Below are positions 29,910-44,500 of a stretch of DNA of 64,000 nucleotides, piece after piece (positions within the stretch are counted from its first letter, which is position 1; each line of letters begins with the position of its first letter). The translations under genes and the position numbers were made by a program. The stretch is from Dirofilaria immitis. Lineage: Eukaryota > Nematoda > Chromadorea > Rhabditida > Onchocercidae. The stretch covers positions 682,001 to 746,000 of the forward strand of contig JAKNDB010000103.1 of the NCBI GenBank assembly GCA_024305405.1, given 5' to 3'. The notes below the pieces were generated by a model. The model was not told where the DNA came from. It saw only the letters and a program-made list of their open reading frames with translations, and searched no databases.

Positions 29910-32590
29910 TCAATTTAGAAATGGACAACTATCGGGTAAAACTTTATTCAATTTCTTGGCATTTTTAAAAGCTATCGGCTTTCCATGGAATTGAAGACCT
30001 CGATAGCAACCGATCAATGATAGTACACCAATTTTGGAAGCTGATGATGCTGTAACAGAAAGATATCATTTGAGGAGCAAAATTAATCATTACGTTCCAT
30101 AAAATTGATTTACGAGTTAGCATTTTTAGCTTAGAAATGATTTCACAAAACTAAACATCTATATTGCTTTCGTTACCAACAAGAATAAATCCTGCACAAC
30201 GTAAACAGTAAGCGAAAACAAACCGGTTACTCCACCGACATATATCGGTAAACTTCGGAAAAATTCTACTGATTCGGAACTCGTCTTCGAAGGTAAGCGT
30301 TTTCGATGCTGGAATTTATTATTGCTTAATTACGATATTTTTCCAACATTGACACTTGAGATTTTAAAAATAAAATCATATACGTTATTCAGGTAATCAA
30401 CAGTACAACAGTGAAAGATCAGAAGCATACTCCATCGATGGTGATAGCGATTACATTTGAATGTGATATAGAAAGTGTAACATTATGCCAAGCACCATCA
30501 CACAGATTTTTTTAAAAGCATGTTTTAAATCTCGACGTTCATCACTGAATACGAATTCAAAAGTCATCTGAAATAATTAAATATTTTTCCGTCAAACTGA
30601 GATTGTTGTTCTAAGTTATGGATAGCAAACGAAAAATTATATTTACAAATTGTATGAAAGCAAACTAAGAATGCTTTGTGGACTTCAGAAGGGATGCAAT
30701 GATTTTACTAAACACGTGGAATCACTGTTGAAACTCACAATTTTGCACGGTTTCAAATATGCACATGAAATCTATGTTCGATGCTTTGCATGCCGTAGCA
30801 TATTTTTAAAAATATAATAGGTTTATTAGAAACCAAGCTATTTTTCAGGTAAACAGCAATTCGTGCGTTTTCTGGATCTTTGCCCGTCATCAAACCGAAG
30901 ATAAATCCATCTTTTACAGCAGGTCGAAACTGTACCGAAATTCGAATAGTTCCGATTTGTCGGATAGACTTTAATGACCCTATAATAAGCAGTTCGTGAA
31001 TTTATCTCATGACTTTTTGTTTTCTAAGATTTTACATAATGACGAAAAAAATTAAAATGTATCCCATCAGAAAACGTCTACAATAATACAAGAGGTACAA
31101 GCATGAATAGTCATCCGTGCTATTTCACTCGCTTTCAATCACATTTCCTCAAAAATTTAGGAATTGCGAATTATTGTTCTGTTTTTAATTATTGCATATA
31201 CTATGCTGATAACAAACGTACCAAACGTCATATATCCACCTTCATGAACGTATGCTGAATTGGAAGCAATGGTGCATGGCACAACATGACGACTTTTTCA
31301 AATAAGTCCTGTTGAATACCGTTTATCTTGAAATTTCTGAAACAAACTGGATGTCAATATTTCGTTATGCTAAATTATTTAATATTCGTTGCAAACTATT
31401 CGTAATTCGAATTCAGAGGTCAAAGTTCAGACGTGAATTTCATTCTCGCTAGTACGATCAATTCGTTAATAATTTCTTTTCTCAATTTTAAATTGTCAAG
31501 CGCACAGGTTTTAAACTTTGAATTATATGCATTCTTTTAAAAGAATTTTCCATAAATGCTCTTTAAATATTTTTATTTTTAAATAAAGAGTCACAAGCAG
31601 AAAATTATAAACCTGATGCAACCCGAAAAAGAGGGTATTGTTAAATTGAACTGTTTCCGATGTCTCGAAATAATCCCACCTACATACATACGTTTACGTA
31701 TCATTGCCGGATTTGCTACATCTTTCAAGTACTGCGCTGGATTATGATCTACCTGAATAATTCAATTATTTCTTATTTATTTCATACTTATAAATAAATA
31801 AGTCAGAGCATTTCGATAAATGGAATTACACAGTTCTCTTTTATAGAAATTATTTATTTGCTCCATCGGTCTCATGAAATGTTATATGTGGAATCAGTTC
31901 ACGATCTTTTATGAAATGTGCGTTAAAAAACTAGGTGATACCTTAAGAAGAATTTCTTGATCCTGCTTTAGCATATTAACATTATGCCATTTTCCATCAC
32001 TCAATTTGTTCGATTTGTACACCAGAATCTTTGGTTCTTTACGTCCTCGAACCTGAAATTCTGATGCCAAAAAACTTAAAGGACATATTCTACTTAATAT
32101 TTTATCCATTCCGTAGTGACATCTTATTTTTTTCGATTTTAACTGTAAGAAGAATAATTCAATTATTTCTTATTTATTTCATTGAATAAACATATTGAAA
32201 ATTATACCTGAAGTTGCAATAAGCCGCTGATCATATTTAAGAAGAAATAACGGGTATAATTGTTATAATTTGCCCATATCCATAATATTCCGCTTGGTAA
32301 CACTGTGCGAAATGCAAATTCGATCTTGAATCTTAAAATATTTTGTAACACAGTACTTATGCAATGGAACTGCGATGAAATTATTTTACTTGCGACCAAT
32401 TTTAACTTATTCCGGCATCTTCGTCTTATAACTTCTTCCGGCATCTTCATCGTCAAAGTATGAGAGATAAACTTACTGATTGGTATCCAGAAATTCCTCC
32501 TCAAAGGTTAACCTAGAATGGCTTGCTTCCGCTATACCAAATCGTACCGCACCTTTGCCATCATTCTCGGCTAATAGATTTAGACCGCAC
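29910..32590 (-). other. lam-3: lam-3: LG4-LG5 domains and stop
   Basis: LG4: about 32590-32490 ([18 protein letters not shown]), 32340-32210 ([16 protein letters not shown]), 32110-31940 ([12 protein letters not shown]), 31760-31620 ([19 protein letters not shown]). LG5: 30960-30845 ([19 protein letters not shown]), about 30780-30690 unresolved, 30510-30431 ([13 protein letters not shown]), 30308-30224 ([10 protein letters not shown]), 30049-29910 ([22 protein letters not shown], stop TGA at 29912-29910). LG4-5 bind sulfated glycans and dystroglycan in other animals. Confidence 0.82.
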
Positions 32591-35500
32591 TGCAATTTTT
32601 TCAATTCGAAGTTTTAAGAATTTTACGATTTGCTATCCATGCAGAACGATAGTCCGAGTCCTCTGATTCATTTTATATGGGAACATTTTTTGATTGATTT
32701 TTCAGTCAATAGTTAAAAATTCGAAAAATAACCTTGTCAGAAGCGAAATCTGTTAAAGTGGTAAAATCAGTAGCGCCATCGTCATCATCATCATCTCTCT
32801 TTTGTGCAGACTCAATAAGAATTCCAGTAGTAGGAGTGGCATTGATTGTCATAGCAGCTGTAGTCTCCAAATCATTTGATTCTGATTTCGGTTCGTTTTT
32901 AACTTCTCTGATATTTGTTCGATCTATTTTAGTTGATCCTAATATTTCAGGAAATTTTACATATTTCTCTTCATGCAATGAACTGATTAATTGTCTGTTT
33001 AAATGTGATTAAAGATAGATTAGATTACTTTTTATTTATTCTGATTAAGCTAGCCCAAAGCCTTATTCTGTTTTGAGAATTATATCAGTTGCTGAGAGAA
33101 ATGAAAATGCTAAATTTAAAGAATGATAAACTAGAAACTATGTATGAAATTTGCACAAAAAGCGAAGTGATTAAGATGCATTTGCACAGAAGCGCTATAT
33201 GATAAGTTATATATTCCATTTCTTATATCACATCATGAGACATCAATTAGTTGATATTATGGAAAATTTGACAACAATCTTATTTTTATCGCACTATCGC
33301 ACTAATGAGAGATAGAGAGCATTTCTGTCGCCTATCGTTCCGCATACTATTGTCTACATTCCGCTATATCAATATACAACATCCTAATACAATTTAAATT
33401 TCCTAATACAACTCGAGTGAATCTTCATGCCTTTTTAATTTCTTACTTTTGTATATTTCTTCTTATCTATTTGACATTCAATTCGCTGATATAATTAAAA
33501 TGCAAAGATTATTCTAAGAATGCTCTAAGAAAATGTGAGGTGCAGAGATGCTTTTTAGCAGTGCATTTTGCATTCGTAAAAGATAATCGTTATCATATCG
33601 CATCATATTAATATCACTATTATTACCATCCGCATATAGATGTTCTGTTTTGGTGATCAATGTCGGTTCTGTCAGATGAAAGGAAAGTTTCGATGCTTTT
33701 CGATTGAAAGCATTTTGCTCGTCTGCTTGTAATGTCTCGATATCTGCTGACCGTTCTACAGAAAGTGGACAACACACAAATTTAGTGTAAAAAATAGTTC
33801 CTGCAGATCAAAATATTTGCTGCACAAATTCTCAGCAAAGATGCATATATAATACATTGGGAAGACATAAATGATTTTAAAAATTATCTTCAATATTTTA
33901 ATGAATGTTTAGTTACTAGCCTAATTCCTTGTTAAGTCCTTAAATTATTATATCTTTAAAAAGCAGTGAGATTGAATACTTCATCTGAAGCATACAGAAA
34001 TAGAAACAAATCCATCCATATGAAATTAATTAATATGAATGCAGCAAAAGCGAGCGAAAAGCCCTACTTTTCTAACTAGGTTACTTTTTTTAAATTACAT
34101 AAAAGGTAACACAAAGCATTGTATATTAATTTAATCCCTCCATTTAAGTCGAAAGTGAACTCGTTCAGTAAATATCAAATCTCTAATCTAATCAGCAATG
34201 TTTTCAAACATTTCATAAAACATGTAAACAATCCGGAACAGAAATTCACAGATGGATCACGTATAATAAAAGCTTAAATAGAATTATTACCTGATTTTTG
34301 TAACGAGAAAATTTGTTCAATTGGACAGGTACCAATTAATGCGATATGCGCTTCCGGTATAATCGGAACAAGTCTGTAATTGGTTTTCCCATCAGTGATA
34401 GCTTTATAAGATGGTCCGAGAAGCGATATGAGTTAAGATCGGTCACATAGTATTCACATTTTTATTCATTCAAATTAATTTTTTTGATATTGATTATCAT
34501 AATCAATAATAATGAATAATTTTGATATTGATTATCAGCAACACGTATCATTTGATGAAGAGCAGAATATACAAGTGGCGATATTGAGACTTTAATATCA
34601 GCAATAATAACATTTTCTATTAAATTCCCTTACATGATCTTTTTCCTGCTCAAATTATCAGTGTTCCCTTCGAATAGTGAAAATAAGAAGCAAGTTACCG
34701 ATAATCAATGAAAATATTCGATACGCATCCAATCATAGGTTCAGCGATAGGCATTTCATTGGCTGATGGCTTCATGCGATCTGGGAATCCACCAATGAAC
34801 AGTTGTGATAAAGCAGTTCCTATAGTATTCTGTTCGCCAAGAGTACCGGAAGCTATTTCTCGATCATCAACTTGAAGTCGAACCCTGCATAAACCACCAT
34901 TTTTTTAAACCTACGCTTGTTCGTAATAATCTTAACATCATTTGTGATGTGAAATAGCTTGTTCTTGCAGTCGAATTATTTATAGTTTATTTCCGTCATT
35001 AGAAGTATAAAAATATAACAGATATGGTAGTATGTTCTAATATAGCAGCGTATTGGTTGGTAGTTTTAGTATTAGTAGGGTCATTAGCTTTTGATCAGTC
35101 AAACTTAACTAAAGTATTCTTGAATAAATCTTAAAACTAACAATGTTTCAAAACGAGAGAAAAAGATGGAATGAAGTTGGCCATCGTTATAAGTCATTTC
35201 AGATCTTAGTGTTAGCACTTTACTTTTCTGTGATGAATCGGTGCCAAGATGTACAACCAAATAGCCGCGATATAGATAAAATGCCAGATATCCCTGATTA
35301 ATAATATTTCTGAGTTTTGGAAATCGTTTTCTGAATTTTTACTACTTTCGAAAGATATCAACAAAATTATATAAATCGTTTTAGTAAAGACAATCAAAAC
35401 GATTTTGATTTGACAAATTCAATGATAGAAAAAAGTAAAAACTAACAGTTCCAAAGGATTCCCTAATTTTTCGACGTTTCTTAAACGTTTCAAGTTCGCT

Positions 35501-38500
35501 TGATTGAAACAACAACGTAGCATTGGCAGTCTTCGTGCGGAATGCAAATGCAAAACTAAAGATTAAGAAATGAATTGGAAAACATTCATTTTAATTATAA
35601 CTTTTGATTTCCTAATTATTTTAAAGATTTGATGGAGAAATAGAAAATTAAAATCACCAAGACCTACCAGAAAATTATATCAAATCAAAAATTTCAATGA
35701 ATGGTTTTAGTAAAAGTGACGCACGTGGAATTATTAGTAAGCTGAATTCCTTGAATGATCAGATAACCTGGACGGGTAAAGCCAACCACTCTGTCGGTCG
35801 GTTCCAATCTTTCACCATTTTTAAAAGTACACCCACGCAGCTTACGTTGTGAACGTATTGGATTGTCAAGATCTAATTCTGCGACCTAAAATTGGTTTAT
35901 CAGATTAAAATGTTTTTGAACAGAAATTACAATATATGTTAGCGCCTGGTATCAATTAGAATCAGTAGTACAGTTTGGGAGAAATTGAGATCAGAAGACA
36001 TATGAAGATTAGCTTTTAAAATATAAAATTAATATTATTTGTTAAAGTCCAGTGGATAATAACTAAGATCATTTCAGAATTCATTTCAATATTTTTAAAT
36101 TAAACAAGTCACAAATTAAAAATCTGGAGCTCATTAATAATAAGCGAGTAAAGCTAATATATAGGAAACAAAAAGTACTTGGGAAGGCCGGACTGATTGA
36201 ATGCAGCCGAAAAATCCATTCCAATGGATATCGAAATCGCGAAAGGCAGTAGTATTAAAGCCTGGCGGAACGCCACCCACAAAGTGATCAGCACCATTGA
36301 TATTCTTCTTAGCATCTTCGCCTGATATAATTGCAGAATTACGGTCGCTTTCGTTATCGACCTGAAATCCTGTGAGTTCATATTTCGAAAGTCAGCCTTT
36401 TTTTTTTTCTAACTGCTATCATCTCACTAAAATCCTGTGGAAACTGATCTAAAAAAAACCATTTAAGATTGCAATATACTATGCTGGGCATCACTCAATT
36501 TGCGAGTATTAGTAATAGAAGATAAAAAAACAACTTGTAAGTGGATTTTGTCATAGTTCCTGATGACACGAACAGTATGTGAGCGCCCATCAGCATAAGA
36601 TGATTTTTAGATTTGACAGCTGCATATGAGTCACCACCAAGATTGATCTAAACATCATTCCTATATAATCAAAGTAATTGACGAAATTAGATAAAATTGA
36701 TCTTAACGAGTATATCTTAAATTGCACATCTAAAAACTAATTCTTATCAGTCTAGTGCAACATAATAAGACTGGACCTTTATTCTGCTCGCTATTTATCT
36801 GATTATCTAAGAATAATCAAGAATTGATATTTCAGAAGCAAAATTAAATGCATCAGCTGAGTCACTGATTTGGGATTAGTTTGAAACAAGATTCAATTAA
36901 TGAGGAAAAAGAGCAGAAAATAAGAAATGAAGTACCCTGAAAAGAATATGTCCATCACGAAGTTCCAAACTGATGAAATCTCCATCTTCCTGATTCCCAC
37001 GGAAATATAACAGACCATTAGGTGAATAAGCTGATAAAATCACCGTTATTTGCGCTCCGCTTGGCCGTTCTGTCGATGGGAGATGTATTTGAGCGAAACC
37101 ATCACTAAAAGATAGACGATCAATTAAAATCGCTTTCCCTACGACAATGAAATTACTATCACACATACTAAAAAACTTTATATTTTGTTATTCGTGTTAT
37201 ATAGATGTATCATCATGTTTACAGTTGTACTGAATGAATTTTCCAGAGAATTTACCGGAAGAAATAACCAGTAGATTGACTTTCCGGTGCAGCAAAATCT
37301 CCTTCGCAAACTTCGGTACTTTCTGAAAACGCCCAAAGTGGTAATGTTTCACCATCAACAGTAAATTCGCCAATGGTACCCAGGAATTTGTTAGTCGCTA
37401 AACCCAAATCCTGCGCCAGCTTTGCGTCGATACCAAATTGAATTAGCGTTTCACCATGTACCGTATTGAAAATGATGCTATCATCTTCATCTGGATGACC
37501 TACGGATACGGTAGTCGGTTCACCAACCGTACGTTCACCTTCACCACTTATTGTATGATGAAGTGCTACAGTTAACGCTACTGAATTGCCAAATCTAAAA
37601 AGAAAGATATTTTTCAGTAATAATTTGTCTTGTTTGAACGATACGTTAAATTTTGAATCAAATGTGATCTTGTTAGAATTTGCAACGATAATCAATCCAT
37701 TCTATTAATTAGTGGAAGTGAAAAGAAACATAATAAAATTTGCCAGTTACGGAAAAAGTCAACTAACCTTTCTAATAGTATATGATACCAGGTTGTTCGA
37801 TCACTTGGCGCAATGTAATTTATAGTATGAGTATTGGTGGCCATACGAATGCCAGAACCGATATTCCACTGCACAACTATACGTCGATCTCTTAATTCCA
37901 TTGCAATGTATTCTGATTGCTGTGTGCGTTTAGTCTTTGTTTTTGTTAAGAATAGCAACGAATCTGGAACATTTCGTAAAGGGCGATACTTGATGGTAAA
38001 TGAGTTAGTTGGAGCCAGATGTGCAGGTGAAATGAAAGCACGGCGACAATTGCCGTTTTCATCGGATTTCATTGAAATTCGGATCTGTAACCAAGCAAAA
38101 TATTTGCAGTCAAACTGCTTCATCTTTCAAAATTGTTAATAATAAAATAAAAATGAATTCAGCATGTAAATATTTAGTATATTTATTTCATCGTTTCAGA
38201 AACAACGAATTTCATATATCATATCACTTGCACAAATCTGTTTAGAAGCAAAAAATAATAGAAAATAAGATATTTGTCACAAGCATGTTCACATTGAAGA
38301 ATACGATATTAGACTGAAAAAGCATTAACAATGAAACTTTACTCACACGTGATGCTTTCTCGCGTGCTTCTTTGATTTTTTCCTGTAATAATTTAATCTG
38401 CTCTCCCAGAATACTGATACGCTTTGAATCATCATCTGTTTGCTTCTTTACTTCAGAAACTTTTTCATTGCTTCCTGCGCTCCTTGATTAGCTTTACGCA

Positions 38501-41500
38501 CTGCAGTGAATTCATTTTTTGCATACAATTATTTGCAACTTTCAATCATAGTTTAGAGTAGCATCTAACTGATTTCGAACACGAAAAACGTAGTACGAAT
38601 TTAAAGTGATGAATCGCAGATGCCTTAATTTATCAATTTTCGGATACTAAAATCTTATAAAATATAGAAAACACAAAACAATTTTCCGCTTTTTGGAGGA
38701 TTCAGAAATGAATGCGACTTTAGACATTATATTTTTTACAGATTCCTGATAATAAAAGTTTTTGAACGGTGCTATAGCTTACTGTTCGACACAGTATAGC
38801 TTACCATCATTGGTGACATTTCGAATACCTTCACCAGCAAAACCTTTTAATTTCGATACAGCATCGCTCATTGTGTTAATTTCATCAGATATTTCTCGCA
38901 CTGTCTGATATATATCGTTGGCACGTTTTTCTGCATCATCAGCTACACTGATCAATCCGGTCATTCGATCGTGCTGATCATCAAATGACTGATACTGTTC
39001 ACCTATATTTTAAATTATTATAATTGGGAAAATAGAAATTCGTAAATAAATTATTTAATAAATTGAAAGATTCATAAATGATGGAACGATATGAAAAAAC
39101 TCTCCATTAATGATAGCTCAAACTTACTTATCGCTAACTTTTGCTTCACTGAATCTTGCAAGGTTTCCGTCAATTCTTTTGTTGATACAGTAGTTGCCAA
39201 ACGTTTGATTTCTAAATCTTTCAAGCTAAGTTCGTCAGCTTGACCTTCAATAGCAATACTTCGATTCTTGGCCTGCAACGCCATATTAACCATTGAGATC
39301 TCAGATTTTAGATCAGCATCGATATATGCAAATTCCGCAGCTTTCTTTGCCCCTTCTGCTGCTTTGTTGGCATTCCGTAAAGCTTCCACAATTTCTTTGT
39401 AAGCATTAGATGCTCGAAGAGGATTCGCTGCAGCATTCTTTGTATCCGCAAAGGAACTGAAATAATCAAGCATCTTAAATATATGATAATAATAAATGAT
39501 AATCCAAAAAAAAATATGGACCAATGAGGAGAAAAGTCTTCAAAATTTATTTATATAAATGAAAAGATTCTCTGCAGTAATTCATATAATGAACTGAAAA
39601 GATTCTACTTTTGCAATTTTCGTGCTTCATTTTCCAAATCTTCTGCGTGACGTTCGTTTTTTACATATTCTTGACGATATTCATCTAGAAGTTGTCCATA
39701 CTTATCGGCTTCGTCGCGACATTTCTTAGTCGCTTCATCTACTTGTGGTAATAACGTTTCATTAATAAGCTAAAAATAAAAGCTCAAATATTTAACAATG
39801 GATAAAATCGAAGACAGCAATTATATTTAGTTTCCAACATCCAATTTCCATATTCTGGAAAATTTTCAATGAACAATGATTTTTAACTGCTATTTAATCT
39901 ACCTTATATATTTTTGAAATTATCATAATAATTAAAATTCTATTTCAAAACAGCATAAAGTAAAGACCTTGAAATCATCAAACATAGTCAAGATTTTTTC
40001 TGTTTTAGCGGCCGATACTTTATTTTCTGCTTCACTTAGCTTATCAGTTGCCTTGATCAACAACTCTGTAATATTTGCTTTACAACATTAAATCGATCCA
40101 ATCGCTTTGCTACTATAATTGCAACTTTATCAGAAGATACGGTATCCTGGCGCGCTCTATCCCAAATAATATCACGATAGCCATTTAGCCATTGTTCGAA
40201 GATATCTAGTTGTTTGCGCAATTCAATGAATGAGGTATCGTTCAGCATGCGTGAAGTTATTAGCTTCATCAAGTCTTGAGATTTCCTAAAATATCTGTGT
40301 TTTAGGATGTCTTGTAATGAAAAAGAAAATACTGACTTACTGACTCATCAGAATAACTTTAATTATCTGAATTGATAATTAAAGTGTCAACAAATCCTTA
40401 TAACTTTTTTCATAAATTTTAAATGTATTTAAAACAAGCATATTTTGTCTTTTCTTTAGTAATATAACGAACTTTTTTAAAGAATATCATTGAAAAATCA
40501 AGCAAAATGATATTTCAGAATGATTAACTCAAAATCAGCATTTCCGCGATTGTAGCGTTTCTCAATATAAATTCCACGTTCCTTCAATGCGTTCACGTAG
40601 CTATTTGCTTCACGGGTCCAAATGTTAATCTGTGAGCTATCTTGTTTCCCAGATCCGTAGTTTATATAATGCAGTAATTGACTGATGACATCACGAATAA
40701 TTTCATTCTGTTCTCCAGCTCTCTCAGATATATGCTCTGTTTTAACTGTGCTCTTTTGCAAGATATTTTTGATTTGTTAATTCGATCCAACATAAATTTC
40801 GTTTGTTCTACTAGTCCGTTTACGTCATCTAAGAAGTTGTCATCCACGCCACTATTAATTTTAGTCTGATCTTCAACAATAATCTCTCCCAAATGTATCG
40901 ATTCCAAAATCAAATGCAAGTCTGCAATGAAGCAATTGGCTAATAATCGGAACTTTGAATGATAGTGTATAAAGATCAGAAAGTAAAATCAAACTTTTGC
41001 CTTGGTTCTATGCAAATCAGCACAGTGAAAAATATAGTGGAAGAAACATTACTTTTCGTGGTATTACTTATTCGAGCAACACGTTTCCACGGGACTGGTC
41101 TTAAATTTGTTAAATTTTGCTTTGCCATCACTTCTTCTAATTCATCCATTTCTTTCATTAAATCACGTGTGCAGCCTTGATCGCATGACGTGCAGACACC
41201 ATTAATAAACGCATGCCGGTCTCTGCATACAGAGCAGTCACGACCGATTAAACCTGGTCGGCACTCACATTGACCTGTTTCCTAGATAAATAAAGGCTAC
41301 ATTTTAGAAAACTGAAACGAGAGTTATCAAATTATCAGATTAATATTGAATGAAATGACTGTCATGTACACTAACAGCTATTACCAGAAGTTAAGAAATA
41401 AATGCTCCTCGAATCTTTATAAATCTATGGCAATATTTTTTTAAAAAAGAGAGCTTGCCTGATTGCAAATTTCATGAACCGAACCGTACTGATGACAGGC

Positions 41501-44500
41501 GCATTCCTTGCACATACCATCCATTGTATTCGGGTTACCGTAGTAACCAGTAAGGCAATTTTCACAGTATAGACCTGTATATCCAGGCTTACAAGCATCA
41601 CATATATATCCACGGCCATAGCTTGCTGCTATACAAGTATCACTGAAGCTATTATCCGGCAATGGACATGCACACTTCGTGCATGCATTAGAACCACCAA
41701 CCAATGCATCGCCCTGATAACCTGGCTTGCAAAATTGACAGTAATCACCATACGTATTGTGCTCACAATTCTAAAACAATCAATGAGAACTGATATTATG
41801 AAAATATAAAAAAATAATGCAAAAATGAATTTCAAGTTTAAAGATTCTTTTTAACTGCTAAGGATGATGAATAGTGAAACATTTATCATTTCAATGGTCT
41901 TTACTGCATTTATTGGCCTTTGTGATTTTCAACAATAATTCAAACGAATGCATGTCTTACAATGCATCTGCAAGTTTCTGCTTCACATGTTGTTGAATGC
42001 CCATTACATGCGCACAGCTGTGGTCCTCCTACCAATGCTAAATCATCTGGACTGTTCAAGAAATCAGGCTGTCTTTTTCGGCAATAACCTTCGGCTGGAT
42101 CCTGGCATGAATTACCAGCGTAACCTTGAGGGCATTCACATAGTTCCACACCAACTGCTACTGAATTTAACCCATCAGTAGTATTTTCCCATACTGCTAC
42201 ATCGATACTTATTTCACTGATAGAAACTGTATCGCCTCTGCAACTTACTTATTTTGTGTTTGAGTATTTCGCAACTCAAAGCTAATGTTCCAGGAGATAT
42301 TTCATAGTAAATCTCCTTCTTGTTAGAAAAGCTGGAATTTTTAGAAAAAAATTAACGTTGATGGATAGTTGTATGTAGCTCTGACGTAGATGCTTTGTAG
42401 ATTTTGTAAAGCGATCATCAAATGCTTGCGTGTTACAGGTACTTCAGGACTTAAACGTGAGCGCCACTGATTTTCGTGCAAACGAATTTTGTAGCGTCCC
42501 AGTTTATTCACTTCATCAGGTGTATGTTCCAGAATGATACGATGATTGCCAACCTTTGAATGGATTTGATATCAATTATAATGGAAAAAATGATTCAAAT
42601 TCTAATCAAAATTTAACTAAATTTATTCAAATCCTTTTCTTGTTTCTCTTATCATAGCTTTAACAGCGCGGAAAAAGCTTACCAAGATAATTTGCGGGAA
42701 AAACGGAAGTGTTGTGGATCAGGTGCCAAATTGGAGATCCCGCGATAATTATCATCGTTTTTGATTGTAAAACGAATGAATCCATTATAAGATGCCGTTC
42801 GATCACCTAGGAAACTCGATGGTAGAGGCCTGAAATTCATATCTATTCATGTGATTCAATATCAAACTTAATTATACTCTCTCAGGTCCTATCCTTCGAT
42901 TTTTTTATAGAAAATGAAATTAAAGCAATAGTTTTCAATAGAAACAAAAGAATTTTTCGAAAAAGAATCCATTAGAAACTTTTTCATTTAGGAATTCTAA
43001 ATTTATGCAATATCTCTGAAACGAATCACTTCATTCTATAAGTTGAGACTAAATTGATTATTAAAAGCATTTTATATTTTTCAAATGTACCAATATAGAG
43101 GCGTAATATCTGTTGGATAACTGTTGTATATCAAAGGATATTCTTTTAGCACATTCAGATTATGTTTACGTGTATAATATGTCCATGGTTCTGAGAATAT
43201 TACCTGAATTAAAGAGGACTGAAAATTTTCAAGCACGATTTCTGCATTAAAAGGTAAAATGACAAATTTTCTACGCCAATAATCATGAAACAAATAACAT
43301 TTTCGGCCCTAACAGAAATATAAATAGTAAAATACATGCTGAATGAATAAAAAAATCCACTATCAAATGACAAATGTTGTTATTACCTGTCGATCAGGTG
43401 CATAAATTTGCTGCCATACAAGATTGCTTTGTACGCAGAAGTTTGTACGATTGAAGCAAAAGCAATTGGTGCAGCCTAATGCATTACTTTCTTCCAGACT
43501 AAAGCTATATGCATCGCAGCTATCACATTTCAGTCCTATCACATTCTTCTAAAACATATTTCTCATAAAATTTTGCATACGAAGCTTCTGCGAAACTGAG
43601 TAAAGTACAAAATGGACGATACCTTGCAGCTGCATTGCCCTTGCTCATCACAGCGGCATGCACCATTTTTGCAAGTTGCTGGATCAGTTCCCGATAGATC
43701 ACAGTTACATAATTCGCATCGCGGGAAATTAAAGTGTCCATGAAGACATCGATCGCATTTCAAGCCAACGAAACCTACTCGACAGTGGCACTGAAAACAA
43801 ATCCTCATTGTATAATAATATTCTCACTTAGATAATTAATACACTGCTTATTCACTGCTAACCTGTCCACTTTGAGGATTACAATTGGGTCCATTAGCTC
43901 CAGTATCGGAACAATCACAGAGCTTACAACCATTTAAAGGATCGTAATTCCAAGCATTACTGGAACAGTTTTCACACATTCCACCCACAGTATTCGGTGG
44001 ACAAATGCATTCTCCAGTTATCGAATCGCAGATATGACCAGGTGCCGGACATACACGACATTCTAGAAAAACATGGATAAACCTGGAATCACAAGCAACT
44101 AAGATATTATTAAAAATTTGAATTGTTGATATGATTGTCCAAGTTTTATGATTAATTAAATCGAGATTAGATTTCGTTTTGTTCATTATAATTAAACATC
44201 AAGCATGCGAATAAAATGAGAAATAACCTTTACATCCATTCGAATCCAAACCAAAATGGTTCGGGGCGCATTTGTCGCACTTCAATCCAGTGACTCCAGG
44301 TTTACAAGCACACTGACCTGTATGTGCATCACATTGAACACCTTCAGAGCCTAATAAATCGCAACCACATACCTGATAATTTCTATTAAACTATAGCAAT
44401 AAACGTATAGTATTAAATACATAAGAACTGAAGAATTTGAATTTGAATAAAGTAGGAAAAATTTAAAAAAATTTTTTTGCAAAACATTGTCAACCTACCT

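Noticed and set aside
36154..36381. Frameshift in LG2 near 36210
   Set aside because: A check of the base count shows [13 protein letters not shown] in frame; the run of five T residues on the minus strand is correct.
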